A stretch of 64,000 nt of DNA from Pseudaquabacterium pictum (GCF_005403045.1 NZ_BJCL01000022.1:1-64000); one strand, 5' to 3'. Counted from the stretch's first letter, positions 54,636-63,537 are shown. The notes: generated by a model not told the origin, from the letters alone. Numbers and translations: made by a program.

Positions 54636-54711
54636 GGGCGCAGTGTCGCCAGCCGGCGCGGCGGCCGGTCGGCCGAACAGGCGGACAGTTCCGGCCTGTT
54701 GCGCCCGCCAA

Positions 54712-54745
54712 GAAAAACGGGCGAGATCCCGAAGGATCCCGCCCG
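54712..54745 (-). terminator. Rho-independent terminator after flhC
   Basis: On the minus strand CGGGCGGGATCC-TTCG-GGATCTCGCCCG, a 12-bp stem with one G-U pair and a UUCG loop, followed by TTTTTCTT. A textbook intrinsic terminator for flhDC, 145 bp past the flhC stop. Confidence 0.9.
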
Positions 54746-54889
54746 GAAAGCACAGAAGCTGTGCCAGGAGGAGACAAGCAAGAAACCGGATCAAGCGGCT
54801 GGCATTGACGCCAGCCAGGAACAATTCAAATCAGACCTGGCAGAAATCGGCCGCCGGGGCGCGGTCTGCAGGTCTGCGACAAGCGCACC

Positions 54890-55453
54890 TCAGTCGACCA
54901 TGCAATCCTGCGCACTCGGCAGGCGGATGGCGCCGGCATTGCGGCCCTTGCCGGCGCGCGCCGGCGGGTTGCACAGGCCGCACACATAGTGGCGGGCGAT
55001 CTCATGGGGGTGGGTCACGTAGTGGCCGCCGCACTTGCTGCACTTGGTCATCGTCAGCATGCCGTTGTCGACGAACTTCACCAGGCGCCAGGCGCGGGTG
55101 ACCGACAGCTGCGGCTCCAGGCCCTGGGCCGACACCTGCTCCATGTAGAGCTTGTAGGCCTTGATCACGGTGTCGATCTCGTCGAGCTCGGCCACCTTGT
55201 TCAGGTACTCGTGGATGTTGAGGAAGAGGCTGGCATGGATGTTGGGCTGCCAGGTCATGAACCAGTCGGTGGAGAACGGCAGCTGGCCCTTGCTGGGGCT
55301 CTTGCCGGCGACCTCCTTGTACAGGCGCAGCAGGCGCTCGTAGCTGAGGTCGGTCTCGCTCTCCAGCACCTGCAGGCGGGCGCCGAGCTTGATCAGCTCC
55401 ACGGCGGTGTCGATCTGCTTGGCTTCGGTCAGGATGCTCTTGGTGCGCGACAT
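54890..55453 (-). CDS. flhC: Flagellar master transcriptional activator subunit FlhC
   Basis: 187 residues. The four zinc-ligand cysteines C138, C141, C158 and C161 lie in KCSKCGG and YVCGLC, matching the known FlhC site. LSYERLLRLYKEVAGKSP and PFSTDWFMTWQPNIHASLF are conserved DNA-binding/assembly parts. It starts 51 bp after flhD. With FlhD it forms the hetero-hexamer that turns on class II flagellar genes, including fliA. Confidence 0.97.
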   Translation of the reverse strand: MSRTKSILTEAKQIDTAVELIKLGARLQVLESETDLSYERLLRLYKEVAGKSPSKGQLPFSTDWFMTWQPNIHASLFLNIHEYLNKVAELDEIDTVIKAYKLYMEQVSAQGLEPQLSVTRAWRLVKFVDNGMLTMTKCSKCGGHYVTHPHEIARHYVCGLCNPPARAGKGRNAGAIRLPSAQDCMVD

Positions 55454-55504
55454 GGTGCTCTCTCCGTCTTCTGTTGGTCTGTTCTGGCTGGGCAGCGCCG
55501 TGCG

Positions 55505-55828
55505 TCAGGCGGCCTCTTGATGGCGGCCGGCCATCAGGATGGACGCATGCAGGCGGCTGACGCTCTCGTTGGCCGCGCTCTTGCCGTGGCTGGTCAGCAG
55601 GCCCCAGACCAGGTCGTCGTCGCAGCGCATGCGGCACAGCAGGGTGCTGCCCGAGGCGATCTTCATCATCTGCGCCGGGGTCAGCGCGGCGATCATCGCC
55701 GCCGAGTCCTCGCTCAGGCCCAGACGGAACAGCGCCTGGTCGCGGTCGGTGCGGATCAGGGTCTGCGCCAGCATCAGGTACGACAGGTTGGCTTCGCGGA
55801 TCTCGGCGAGGATCTGGTCAGAGTTCAT
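55505..55828 (-). CDS. flhD: Flagellar master regulator subunit FlhD
   Basis: 107 residues from MNSDQILAEIREANLSYLML; a Met three codons earlier is a possible alternative. AQTLIRTDRDQALFRLGLS and LTPAQMMKIASGSTLLCRM (conserved Cys65) are typical of FlhD. First gene of flhDC. It would be controlled from the 318-bp upstream gap. Confidence 0.96.
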   Translation of the reverse strand: MNSDQILAEIREANLSYLMLAQTLIRTDRDQALFRLGLSEDSAAMIAALTPAQMMKIASGSTLLCRMRCDDDLVWGLLTSHGKSAANESVSRLHASILMAGRHQEAA

Positions 55829-56146
55829 GGTGGGCATCCGGTGGTGGTGGGGTGTGGGCGGCTTGTCTGCGTGTTGCCGGTGTGTGAACCCGGCGTGAAA
55901 CGAACTGTAGGGATCGCAACAGGGCCGCAACATCAGCCCAATTCGTGATCTTGAGTCCCCGTTCTTCCGGGGGGCGTGTCAGGCAAATTCCTACAAGGCG
56001 GTCGGTGTCGGGGCGGAAACCGCGCCGCACCGGGGCCACATAGCGCACGGAAGCCGGGCCCGGCGCATTGAAGTGCAGCCCGGCGCTGCCGACACTGCAG
56101 CAAGGCCGCACGCGGCACCGCGCGCCACCCACTGCAAGGCCCACCC
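55829..56146 (-). other. flhDC upstream region (divergent gap)
   Basis: 318 bp between flhD (minus) and the membrane-tethered receiver gene (plus). It is expected to hold the flhDC control region. I see GC-rich inverted repeats (for example GTCCCCGTTCTTCCGGGG near 55956) but no promoter that meets a confident match on either strand and no open frame worth calling. Confidence 0.4.
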
Positions 56147-56806
56147 ATGCTGATCGACCTGCTGAACACGCTGTTCCACCTGCTGCTGCCCTGGGTGCTG
56201 GGCGCCGTGGTGGTGGGCGCTGTGGTCGTCGTGCTGCTCGGCCGCAGGCCGGCGCGGCGGCGGCCCGCGGCCCCCGAGCCCGAACCAGAGCCCGCCCCCA
56301 CGATCGCCGCCGCCCCGGCGCCCCGCCCTGCCCCGCCGCCGGCCGCGCACCCGCCGACCCCAGCTGCACCCACCCCGGCGCCGGCGCCAGCGGCCAGCCC
56401 CCCGCCCGCCCTGCAGGCCGACCTGCTGCTGGTCGACGACTCGGCCGTGGTGCGGGCCAAGCTGCGCCGCCTGTTCGAGCCCGCCGGCTACCAGGTGGCA
56501 CTGGCACGCGATGGCGAAGAGGCCCTGGCCCTGCTGCAGGCGGGCCGCTATGCGCTGCTGGTCACCGACCTGGAGATGCCCAGGCTCGACGGTGTGGGCC
56601 TGGTGCGTGCGGTGCAGCTGCAACCCGGCCTGGCGGCGATGCCCATCCTGGCCATCACCGGGCACGACGATCTCCAGGCCCAGCTGAACCAGCTGCAGGC
56701 CGTGGCCGGCATCTACCGCAAGCCCTGGATCGACGACGACCTGCTGGGCCATGTGCAGGCCCTGGTGCAGCCGTCGATGGTGCCGGCGCACGCCGCCGAC
56801 GACTGA
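56147..56806 (+). CDS. Membrane-tethered CheY-like receiver protein
   Basis: 219 residues. One N-terminal membrane span (about 8-32, WVLGAVVVGAVVVVLLG) is followed by basic residues, a ~50-residue Ala/Pro linker (40-88) and a receiver domain (92-210). The receiver is complete: acidic pair Asp97/Asp98, phospho-acceptor Asp141 in LLVTDLEMPRLDG, Thr171 and Lys192 in YRKPW. No output domain follows. Divergent from flhDC. A phosphate sink or a localised CheY-type signal at the membrane is possible; its kinase is unknown. A small hairpin (56808-56827) follows the stop. Confidence 0.8.
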   Translation: MLIDLLNTLFHLLLPWVLGAVVVGAVVVVLLGRRPARRRPAAPEPEPEPAPTIAAAPAPRPAPPPAAHPPTPAAPTPAPAPAASPPPALQADLLLVDDSAVVRAKLRRLFEPAGYQVALARDGEEALALLQAGRYALLVTDLEMPRLDGVGLVRAVQLQPGLAAMPILAITGHDDLQAQLNQLQAVAGIYRKPWIDDDLLGHVQALVQPSMVPAHAADD

Positions 56807-56848
56807 CGCCGGCCCGCTCTGGCCGGCAAACACCGCGCTTTTCCAGGT

Positions 56849-56876
56849 TTGACCGTCCACCGGGGCTCCCTAGACT
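56849..56876 (+). promoter_or_regulatory. Sigma-70-like promoter
   Basis: TTGACC, a 16-nt spacer, then TAGACT, ending 28 bp before the ATG of the sulfotransferase-like gene. This is a reasonable housekeeping promoter and unlike the FliA-type sites nearby. Confidence 0.5.
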
Positions 56877-56904
56877 GGGCTTCCCCGATTGACGGAGTTG
56901 CGTG

Positions 56905-58287
56905 ATGAACGCCATTGCCCTGGCCATGCCCACCCCCCTGCCCGCTGCCGCACTGCCGGCCCAGCCCGCACCGGCCATGGCGGTGCCCATGGCACCGGTG
57001 GCCGGGTTCAACCTGCTGGCCGACACCTGCGTCGAGCAGACGGCCGAACTGCTGCGCCTGGCCTGCCGCCGCGGCCAGCTGGAAGATGCGAGCGCCGCTG
57101 CCCGCATCGCCCTGACGCTGGCACAGCCGCACTCGCCGCACGCCGCCATGCTGCAGGCCCTGGCGCAAGCCCAGCCGGCGCTGATGGTGCCGCCCGAGGA
57201 ACGCCGCCTGTACCTGGTGCGCGGCGCCGACGGCAACGCCCAGGGCGTGATCCGGCTGCGCGACAACGGCCGCATCGGCCTGACCGTGCCGGCCGGCGCC
57301 GAGCGCTGGCAGCTGCGCGACGGCAACCTGGAGCTGAGCGATGCCAGCGGCCAGGCCAGCGCCCGCTTCATGCTGTGCGGCGACCGCAACGGCCTGCGCC
57401 TGTACCTGGGCGAGCGCACCGCCGACGGCCAGCCCTGCGTGCTGCAGGAGCTGCGCTGCACCTACACCCGCCTGAGCCTGCTCGATCCCGAGCTGGTCGA
57501 CCCGTTCTGCAGCCTCTACAGCGCCGAGGAGATGGTGCCGGCCGAGCTGCCCGAGCGCGCCGCCCTGCTGCTGGGCGCCCCCCACACCCGCACCGACCGG
57601 CTGGCGCAGACCCTGAACCGCAGCACCGGCGTGCTGTTCGACGGCGACCTGCTGCATCCGCAAGGCATGCAGCTGCACGACAGGCTGCTCAGCCGCAGTG
57701 CCTCGCGCACCCTGCATGCACTGCGCGCCAAGGATGCACCCTGGTTCGCCCGCATGATGCTGGGCCGCTCACACGACGCGGCAGGCCGTGACCTGGCGGC
57801 CATGCAGGTACGCGGCTTCACCATGGCGCCGGCGCACAGCCCGGAGGCCCTGGCCTGGGCCCTGGCCGAGCCGGGCCTGCGCATCGTGCATGTGATGCGC
57901 AGCAACCTGCTGGCCGAGTTTGCCGACGTGCTGTGCGAACAGCAGGCCAATGCGGTGCAGGCTCTGCACTTCGAGCCCGAACGCTTCGGCCGCTTCATCG
58001 AGATGAAGCAGCGCCACCTCGACGGCCTGCGCCAGCAGCTGCGCCAGCGCAACGGCGACACGGTGGAGGTGGACGGCAGCCGCCTGAACCAGGCCACGGT
58101 CGCCGAGCTGCTGGGCTTCCTGTCCGACAACCCCGACACCGCCCGCATCGCCTGCGAGGCCGTGCCGATCAGCGGCCAGCGGGTGATCGAGCGCTTCGAC
58201 AACCCCGATGCGGTGCTGCCCTGCCTGCGCGCCCTGGACCGCCCGGGCTGGGCCGAGGCCGAAGGCGAGATCGTCGACCCGCTCTGA
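56905..58287 (+). CDS. Hypothetical protein with weak sulfotransferase resemblance
   Basis: 460 residues. The N-terminal ~50 are Ala/Pro-rich, then a helical part (to ~90) and a middle region I cannot place. From about 230 the order of elements (GAPHTRTDRLAQTLNRSTG, DGDLLHP, then LRIVHVMRSNLLAEFADVL) recalls the PAPS-binding 5' and 3' regions of NodH/Stf0-type sulfotransferases, but the first motif is poorly kept. ATG at 56905 with GGAG upstream; a GTG one codon earlier is possible. It has its own sigma-70-like promoter and a strong terminator, so it is a single-gene unit between flhDC and the flagellins. Confidence 0.6.
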   Translation: MNAIALAMPTPLPAAALPAQPAPAMAVPMAPVAGFNLLADTCVEQTAELLRLACRRGQLEDASAAARIALTLAQPHSPHAAMLQALAQAQPALMVPPEERRLYLVRGADGNAQGVIRLRDNGRIGLTVPAGAERWQLRDGNLELSDASGQASARFMLCGDRNGLRLYLGERTADGQPCVLQELRCTYTRLSLLDPELVDPFCSLYSAEEMVPAELPERAALLLGAPHTRTDRLAQTLNRSTGVLFDGDLLHPQGMQLHDRLLSRSASRTLHALRAKDAPWFARMMLGRSHDAAGRDLAAMQVRGFTMAPAHSPEALAWALAEPGLRIVHVMRSNLLAEFADVLCEQQANAVQALHFEPERFGRFIEMKQRHLDGLRQQLRQRNGDTVEVDGSRLNQATVAELLGFLSDNPDTARIACEAVPISGQRVIERFDNPDAVLPCLRALDRPGWAEAEGEIVDPL

Positions 58288-58313
58288 CGCACCGGCTGCG
58301 GCCGTGCCATCCA

Positions 58314-58337
58314 ACGGGGGCCTGCGGGCCCCCGTTT
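58314..58337 (+). terminator. Rho-independent terminator after the sulfotransferase-like gene
   Basis: A 9-bp stem ACGGGGGCC/GGCCCCCGT with a 4-nt loop is followed by TT and a T-rich stretch, 27 bp past the stop. Confidence 0.8.
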
Positions 58338-58537
58338 GCTTGGAGCGCCGCCGACCCAACCCATGAACTGAGGGGTCTCGACCTGCCAGTTCGGGGCATG
58401 CACGCCGACCGACACGGCTCCAGACGGCAGCCAAACCGGTCACTTGAGACCTTCAATGTGGCCATCGGCGTGACAGACCTCTCGCTTTCTGCCCGAAGCC
58501 ATCTTGACACGCTTGGAAATTGTTTTGCGTGAACCCC

Positions 58538-58565
58538 TCAAGTTGAAAAACCGATTCGCCGATAC
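58538..58565 (+). promoter_or_regulatory. Sigma-28 (FliA)-type promoter for the first flagellin
   Basis: TCAAGTTG, a 12-nt spacer, then GCCGATAC, close to the FliA consensus. It lies 230 bp before the GTG start, giving an unusually long leader with a stem-loop around GGTGGTGAGC and CACGCCACC. The rest of the 507-bp gap (58288-58794) holds the upstream terminator and no gene. Confidence 0.8.
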
Positions 58566-58794
58566 CCAAACCAACGGGCGGTCCAAACAAGACCACCGCG
58601 GTCCGGTTAGCCGGCCGATGGACGACAGGCCACTCAAGGTGACCCAAGAACATAGGCGACTAGCGCGGGCGTGCTGAGCAGATTGCTGTTGGGCAACTGT
58701 TCGGCGTGCAACGGTGGTGAGCTTGAGTTCACGCCACCACCCGAGTAACGCCGGCGCTCCCGCCGGGATTCATCGAAGCTGAAAGGAAATTACC

Positions 58795-59658
58795 GTGCCC
58801 CAAACCATCAACACCAACCTGACTTCGATCAACGCACAGAGGAACCTGTCGATGTCGCAGTCTTCGCTGTCGGTCTCCATGCAGCGCCTGTCCTCAGGCC
58901 TGCGGGTCAACTCTGCCAAGGACGACGCCGCCGGCCTGGCCATTGCCGAGCGCATGACAAGCCAGGTACGCGGCATGAACGTGGCCATCCGCAACGCCAA
59001 CGACGGCATCTCGATGTCGCAGACGGCCGAAGGCGCGATGGGCAAGGTCGCGGACTCGCTGCAGCGCATGCGTGAACTGTCGGTGCAGGCGGCCAACGCC
59101 ACCAACTCCGACAGCGACAAGGATTCGCTGGACAAGGAGTTCGGCGAACTGGCCAAGGAAATCCAGCGCGTGCTCGGCGGCACCACCTTCAACGGGCTGA
59201 ACATCCTCGGCACCGAGGCTGCCGCGTTCCGCTTCCAGGTGGGTGCCAACACCACGGCCGACGACACCATCGACATCACCACCACCGACCTGACGGCCGA
59301 CGCCACCATCACCGCGGTGGCCGGCACCGACAACACCGGCTCCGGCCGCGCGTTCATCGACAACACCGCCGATGCCACCACCATCCAGGGCGTGATCGAC
59401 AACATCGATGTGGCGCTGGACACGGTCAACAGCCAGCGTGCGGTGATGGGTGCCTCGCAGTCGCGCTTCGAGTCGGTGATCACCAACCTGCAGATCTCGG
59501 TGGAGAACCAGAGTGCAGCCAAGAGCCGCATCATGGACACCGACTTCGCTGCGGAAACCGCGAACCTGAGCCGCGCGCAGATCCTGCAGCAGGCCGGCAA
59601 CGCGATGGTTGCGCAGGCCAACCAGCTGCCCCAGCAGGTCTTGACACTGCTTCGATGA
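58795..59658 (+). CDS. fliC: Flagellin (first copy)
   Basis: 287 residues, a short flagellin with D0/D1 and only a small central domain. The N-terminus [40 protein letters not shown] and the C-terminus ending [13 protein letters not shown] are the conserved ends that polymerise. The centre (about 140-200) is Thr/Asp/Ala-rich (TTADDTIDITTTDL), a possible glycosylation surface. GTG start at 58795 behind AAAGGAAAT. No Cys. Own FliA-type promoter and terminator. Confidence 0.96.
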   Translation: MPQTINTNLTSINAQRNLSMSQSSLSVSMQRLSSGLRVNSAKDDAAGLAIAERMTSQVRGMNVAIRNANDGISMSQTAEGAMGKVADSLQRMRELSVQAANATNSDSDKDSLDKEFGELAKEIQRVLGGTTFNGLNILGTEAAAFRFQVGANTTADDTIDITTTDLTADATITAVAGTDNTGSGRAFIDNTADATTIQGVIDNIDVALDTVNSQRAVMGASQSRFESVITNLQISVENQSAAKSRIMDTDFAAETANLSRAQILQQAGNAMVAQANQLPQQVLTLLR

Positions 59659-59736
59659 CCTCCTGGCGGCTGCGCTGAGCGAGCGCCACGGTGGTGGCAA
59701 TCCAGCACGCGCACCACCCGCCCCCACAGGCTGACG

Positions 59737-59775
59737 ACGCGCCGATCCCCTCCTGGACGGCGCGTTATTTTTTTT
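59737..59775 (+). terminator. Strong Rho-independent terminator after the first flagellin
   Basis: ACGCGCCG and CGGCGCGT form a perfect 8-bp stem with a 13-nt loop, followed by TATTTTTTTT. Confidence 0.92.
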
Positions 59776-59797
59776 CACGGGCAGGCCGCTGGCACCA

Positions 59798-59825
59798 TCA
59801 AGACCGGCAGCCAGTCGTCCGATAA
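59798..59825 (+). promoter_or_regulatory. Sigma-28 (FliA)-type promoter for the second flagellin
   Basis: TCAAGACC, a 12-nt spacer, then TCCGATAA, 80 bp before the GTG start and just after the first flagellin's terminator. Confidence 0.8.
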
Positions 59826-59904
59826 GCCTTGAAGCAGTCGACCAACTCTGCTGACCCGCCGCAGGACATCCCTGCTGGGGTCCATCCGAGCGAAGGACAA
59901 GTTC

Positions 59905-60768
59905 GTGCCGCAGACCATCAACACCAACATCATTGCGCTGAATGCGCAGCGCAACCTGGCTGGATCGCAGTCGTCATTGACCAGCTCGATGCAGCGCCTG
60001 TCGTCCGGCCTGCGGGTCAACACGGCCAAGGACGATGCCGCGGGCATGGCCATCGCCGAGCGCATGACCTCGCAGATCCGCGGCATGACCGTGGCCGCGC
60101 GCAATGCCAACGACGGCATCTCGCTGGCGCAGACGGCCGAGGGCGCGCTGGGCAAGGTCTCCGATTCCTTCCAGCGCATGCGTGAGCTGGCGGTGCAGGC
60201 GGCCAACGCCACCAACTCCGACAGCGACAAGGATTCGCTGGACAAGGAGTTCGGCGAGCTGGCCAAGGAAATCCAGCGCGTGCTGGGCGGCACCACCTTC
60301 AACGGCCTGGCCATCCTGGGCGGCGATGCCGGCGTGCAGGTGTTCCAGGTGGGCGCCAACACCAGCAGCAACGACACGGTCAGCATCACCACCACCAACA
60401 TGACGGCCAATGCCGACATCACCGCGGTGGCCGGCACCGACAACACCGGCGGCACCCGGGTGAAGATCGACAAGGACGCCAGTGCCGGCGACATCCAGGG
60501 CGTGATCGACGACATCGACACCGCGCTGGACACGATCAACGGCGAGCGCGCCACGCTCGGCGCATCGCAGTCGCGCTTCGAGGCGGCGATCTCCAACCTG
60601 CAGATCTCGATCGAGAACCAGAGCGCCGCGCGCAGCCGCATCGTCGACACCGATTTCGCGGTGGAGACGGCCAACCTCAGCCGGGCGCAGATCCTGCAGC
60701 AGGCCGGCAATGCGATGGTGGCCCAGGCCAACCAGCTGCCCCAGCAGGTGCTGCAGCTGCTCCGTTAG
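59905..60768 (+). CDS. fliC: Flagellin (second copy)
   Basis: 287 residues, same architecture as the first. Conserved ends [20 protein letters not shown] and [13 protein letters not shown]. The central part (about 140-200) differs most from the other two copies ([33 protein letters not shown]), so this copy could give a filament segment with different surface properties. GTG start behind GAAGGACAA. Separate FliA-type promoter and a 15-bp hairpin after the gene. Confidence 0.96.
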   Translation: MPQTINTNIIALNAQRNLAGSQSSLTSSMQRLSSGLRVNTAKDDAAGMAIAERMTSQIRGMTVAARNANDGISLAQTAEGALGKVSDSFQRMRELAVQAANATNSDSDKDSLDKEFGELAKEIQRVLGGTTFNGLAILGGDAGVQVFQVGANTSSNDTVSITTTNMTANADITAVAGTDNTGGTRVKIDKDASAGDIQGVIDDIDTALDTINGERATLGASQSRFEAAISNLQISIENQSAARSRIVDTDFAVETANLSRAQILQQAGNAMVAQANQLPQQVLQLLR

Positions 60769-60792
60769 GCGCGCCACCCCGCCACGCCATCC

Positions 60793-60827
60793 GAAGGCCC
60801 CGCCGGCACCCTGCCGGCGGGGCCTTC
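60793..60827 (+). terminator. Hairpin terminator after the second flagellin
   Basis: A perfect 15-bp stem GAAGGCCCCGCCGGC/GCCGGCGGGGCCTTC with a 5-nt loop, followed by only a short ATTT. Confidence 0.7.
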
Positions 60828-60960
60828 GCCATTTGGGGCGCCCGGGGGCGAACAAGCGGGGCTTCGGTCCTCAATTCAGGGTTTCAGAAAACGGCAGCTT
60901 TTCCACAATGGCCCCAACGCTTGAGACGCCGATCCGGCGACACCACCAGGAGTGGCCCAC

Positions 60961-61827
60961 ATGCCCCAGACGATCAACACGAACCTTGCTTCGCTGAACG
61001 CACAGCGCAGCCTGAACACGTCGCAGGGTTCCCTGGCGACCTCGATGCAGCGCTTGTCCTCGGGCATGCGTGTCAACTCCGCGAAGGACGATGCCGCCGG
61101 CCTGGCCATCGCCGAGCGCATGAACTCGCAGGTCCGCGGCATGAACGCCGCCATCCGCAATGCCAACGACGGCATCTCGATGGCGCAGACCAGCGAAGGC
61201 TCGATGGGCAAGGTGGCCGACGCCCTGCAGCGCATGCGCGAGCTGGCGGTGCAGTCGGCCAACGCCACCAACTCCGCCAGTGACAAGGATTCGCTGGACA
61301 AGGAGTTCGGCGAGCTGGCCAAGGAAGTGCAGCGCATCCTGGGCGCCACCACCTTCAACGGCAAGCATGTGCTGGGCACGGATGCCGGCAGCATGCAATT
61401 CCAGGTGGGTGCCAACACCACGGCCGACGACACCATCGACATCACCACCATCGACCTGACGGCCGATGCCACCATCACCGCGGTGGCGGGCACCGACAAC
61501 ACCGGCGCCGGCCGGGCCTTCATCGACAACACGGCCGATGTGGCGGCCATCCACACGGTGATCGACAACATCGACACCGCGCTGAACACGATCAACGCCG
61601 AGCGCGCCACGCTGGGCGCGTCGCAGAACCGCTTCGAGGCGGTGATCGCCAACCTGCAGGTGTCGGTGGAGAACCAGAGCGCGGCCAAGGCCCGCATCAT
61701 GGATGCCGACTTCGCGGCGGAAACCGCCAACATGAGCCGCGCACAGATCCTGCAGCAGGCCGGCAACGCGATGGTGGCCCAGGCCAACCAGCTGCCGCAG
61801 CAGGTGCTGCGCCTGCTGCAGAGCTGA
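60961..61827 (+). CDS. fliC: Flagellin (third copy)
   Basis: 288 residues, closest to the first copy in its centre (TTADDTIDITTIDL, GRAFIDNTADVAAIH). Ends PQTINTNLASLNAQRSLNTS and [14 protein letters not shown]. The ATG at 60961 (behind CAGGAG) aligns with the other flagellin starts; a GTG three codons earlier is in frame but unlikely. Unlike its neighbours it lacks a clear FliA-type promoter: the best site, TCAATTCA-11-AACGGCAG at 60871, is weak. Confidence 0.95.
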   Translation: MPQTINTNLASLNAQRSLNTSQGSLATSMQRLSSGMRVNSAKDDAAGLAIAERMNSQVRGMNAAIRNANDGISMAQTSEGSMGKVADALQRMRELAVQSANATNSASDKDSLDKEFGELAKEVQRILGATTFNGKHVLGTDAGSMQFQVGANTTADDTIDITTIDLTADATITAVAGTDNTGAGRAFIDNTADVAAIHTVIDNIDTALNTINAERATLGASQNRFEAVIANLQVSVENQSAAKARIMDADFAAETANMSRAQILQQAGNAMVAQANQLPQQVLRLLQS

Positions 61828-61859
61828 GCTGCGCCGCGGCAGCGCCCCGCCCTCCTGCC

Positions 61860-61882
61860 ACGGCCCGGCCCTCCCGGGCCGT
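61860..61882 (+). terminator. Hairpin terminator after the third flagellin
   Basis: A 9-bp stem ACGGCCCGG/CCGGGCCGT with a 5-nt loop, followed by TGTCGTTG. The T-run is poor. Confidence 0.6.
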
Positions 61883-61903
61883 TGTCGTTGGTGGCGGCGC
61901 CCC

Positions 61904-61930
61904 TCAAGTGGCGGCGCGCGCGGCCGAAAC
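61904..61930 (+). promoter_or_regulatory. Sigma-28 (FliA)-type promoter for fliD
   Basis: TCAAGTGG, an 11-nt spacer, then GCCGAAAC, 27 bp before the fliD ATG. Confidence 0.65.
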
Positions 61931-61956
61931 AACGCTTGCGAAGGAGCAAATCCACC

Positions 61957-63423
61957 ATGGCCACTTCCGTTTCCGGCGTCGGCAGCATCACCTCCACGGG
62001 CATCGGCAGCGGCCTGGACGTCGCCAGCATCCTCGACCGCCTGATGGCGGTGGAGCAGCGCCCGCTCAACCTGCTGCAGACCGCGGCCACCAACCTCAGC
62101 ACCAAGCTGTCGAACGTGGGCAAGCTGCAGGGCTACTTCGCCACCCTGCGCGACAAGGCCAATGTGCTGACCGCCCCCACGCTGTGGAGCGGCACCACCG
62201 CCACCTCGGCCGACACCAGCGCGGTGACGGTGGCCACCGGCAGCGGCGCGGTGGCCGGCAGCTATGCGGTCAACGTCAGCCGCCTGGCCGTGGGGCAGAC
62301 GGTGACCAGCACCGCCCAGCCGGCGTCCACCAGCACCCTGGGCACCGGCACCCTCACCATCGAGCTGGGCACCTGGGGCGCCGGCGAGCCGGCGGCCGAT
62401 TTCACCGCCAAGGCCGGCAGCAGCCCGGTGACCATCAACATCGGCGATGGCGAGACCAGCCTCGCGGCCATCCGCGACAAGATCAACAGCGCCGGCGCCG
62501 GTGTCACCGCCACCCTGGTGACCGATGCCTCGGGCACCCGGCTGAGCCTGCGCTCGCAGGCCACCGGCAGCGAGAACGCCTTCCGCGTCAGCGTGGCCGA
62601 GGCCACCCCGGACGGCAACGACGCCACCGGCCTGTCGATGCTGGCCTATGACGCCAGCGCTGCCGCCAGCCCGATGCTGCGCTCCACCACCGCGGCCAAT
62701 GCCGCGCTCACGGTCAACGGCATCGCGCTCAGCTCGGCCAGCAACACGCTCAGCGGCGTGGTCGACGGCCTGACGCTGAACCTGATCAAACCCACCGCCG
62801 GCGACGTGGCGGTGAGCGTGGCCACCGACACCGCCTCGGCCAAGACCGCGATCACCGATTTCGTCGCAGCCTTCAACACCCTGGCCGGCTTCATCCGCAC
62901 CCAGACGGCCTACAACGCCGACAGCAAGACCGCCGGCGCGCTGCAGGGCGACCAGAGCACGCTGTCCCTGCAGAGCCAGCTGCGTGCGGTGCTCAACGAG
63001 GGCAGCACCGCCTCGTCGACCTGGTCGCGGCTGTCGGACATCGGCCTGGCGCTCAAGAGCGACGGCACGCTGGAAACCAATGCCACCAAGCTGGACAACG
63101 CCCTGGGCAACCTGCCCGAGCTGAAGAAGCTGCTGGCCGGCGACGGCAGCAGCACCGCCGAGATGGGCTTCGTGCGGCGCTTCAAGAACCTGGCCGATGC
63201 CGCGCTGGGCAGCAGCGGCGTGTTCGAAAGCCGCAGCAGCAGCCTGCAGGCCAGCATCGACCGCAACGGCAAGTCGCAGGACACGATGGAGCTGAAGCTG
63301 GAGAAGACCCGCGCCCGGCTGCAGGCCCAGTACTCGGCGCTGGACACCAAGATGGCCTCGCTGACCAACCTCAGCAGCTACATGACGCAGCAGATCACCC
63401 AGATGAACCGGTCGTCCGGCTGA
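61957..63423 (+). CDS. fliD: Flagellar cap / hook-associated protein 2 FliD
   Basis: Caps the filament and folds flagellin at the tip. 488 residues. The N-terminal GIGSGLDVASILDRLMAVEQ is the FliD signature. Thr/Ala-rich middle domains follow, then a C-terminal coiled-coil (MELKLEKTRARLQAQYSALD) ending in LSSYMTQQITQMNRSSG. The ATG sits behind GAAGGAGCAAATCC, a good SD, and the N-terminal motif begins only about 12 residues in. Downstream of the flagellins and upstream of fliS, the normal order. Confidence 0.96.
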   Translation: MATSVSGVGSITSTGIGSGLDVASILDRLMAVEQRPLNLLQTAATNLSTKLSNVGKLQGYFATLRDKANVLTAPTLWSGTTATSADTSAVTVATGSGAVAGSYAVNVSRLAVGQTVTSTAQPASTSTLGTGTLTIELGTWGAGEPAADFTAKAGSSPVTINIGDGETSLAAIRDKINSAGAGVTATLVTDASGTRLSLRSQATGSENAFRVSVAEATPDGNDATGLSMLAYDASAAASPMLRSTTAANAALTVNGIALSSASNTLSGVVDGLTLNLIKPTAGDVAVSVATDTASAKTAITDFVAAFNTLAGFIRTQTAYNADSKTAGALQGDQSTLSLQSQLRAVLNEGSTASSTWSRLSDIGLALKSDGTLETNATKLDNALGNLPELKKLLAGDGSSTAEMGFVRRFKNLADAALGSSGVFESRSSSLQASIDRNGKSQDTMELKLEKTRARLQAQYSALDTKMASLTNLSSYMTQQITQMNRSSG

Positions 63424-63445
63424 GCGTCCCCACCCCACGCCAGGC

Positions 63446-63484
63446 CCGCGGGCCGGCCGGTGCACCGCACTGGCCGGCCCGCGG
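63446..63484 (+). terminator. Hairpin terminator after fliD
   Basis: A stem of about 13 bp (CCGCGGGCCGGCC with GGCCGGCCCGCGG) and a 13-nt loop, 23 bp past the stop. No T-run. Confidence 0.55.
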
Positions 63485-63537
63485 CGCTTGCGGCCACGGT
63501 CTGTCGCACACCCGTGCAACCCCGGAGCTTCCCCGCC

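Noticed and set aside
60871-63519. Long minus-strand open frame opposite the third flagellin and fliD
   Set aside because: GC-driven shadow; the plus strand encodes clear flagellar proteins.
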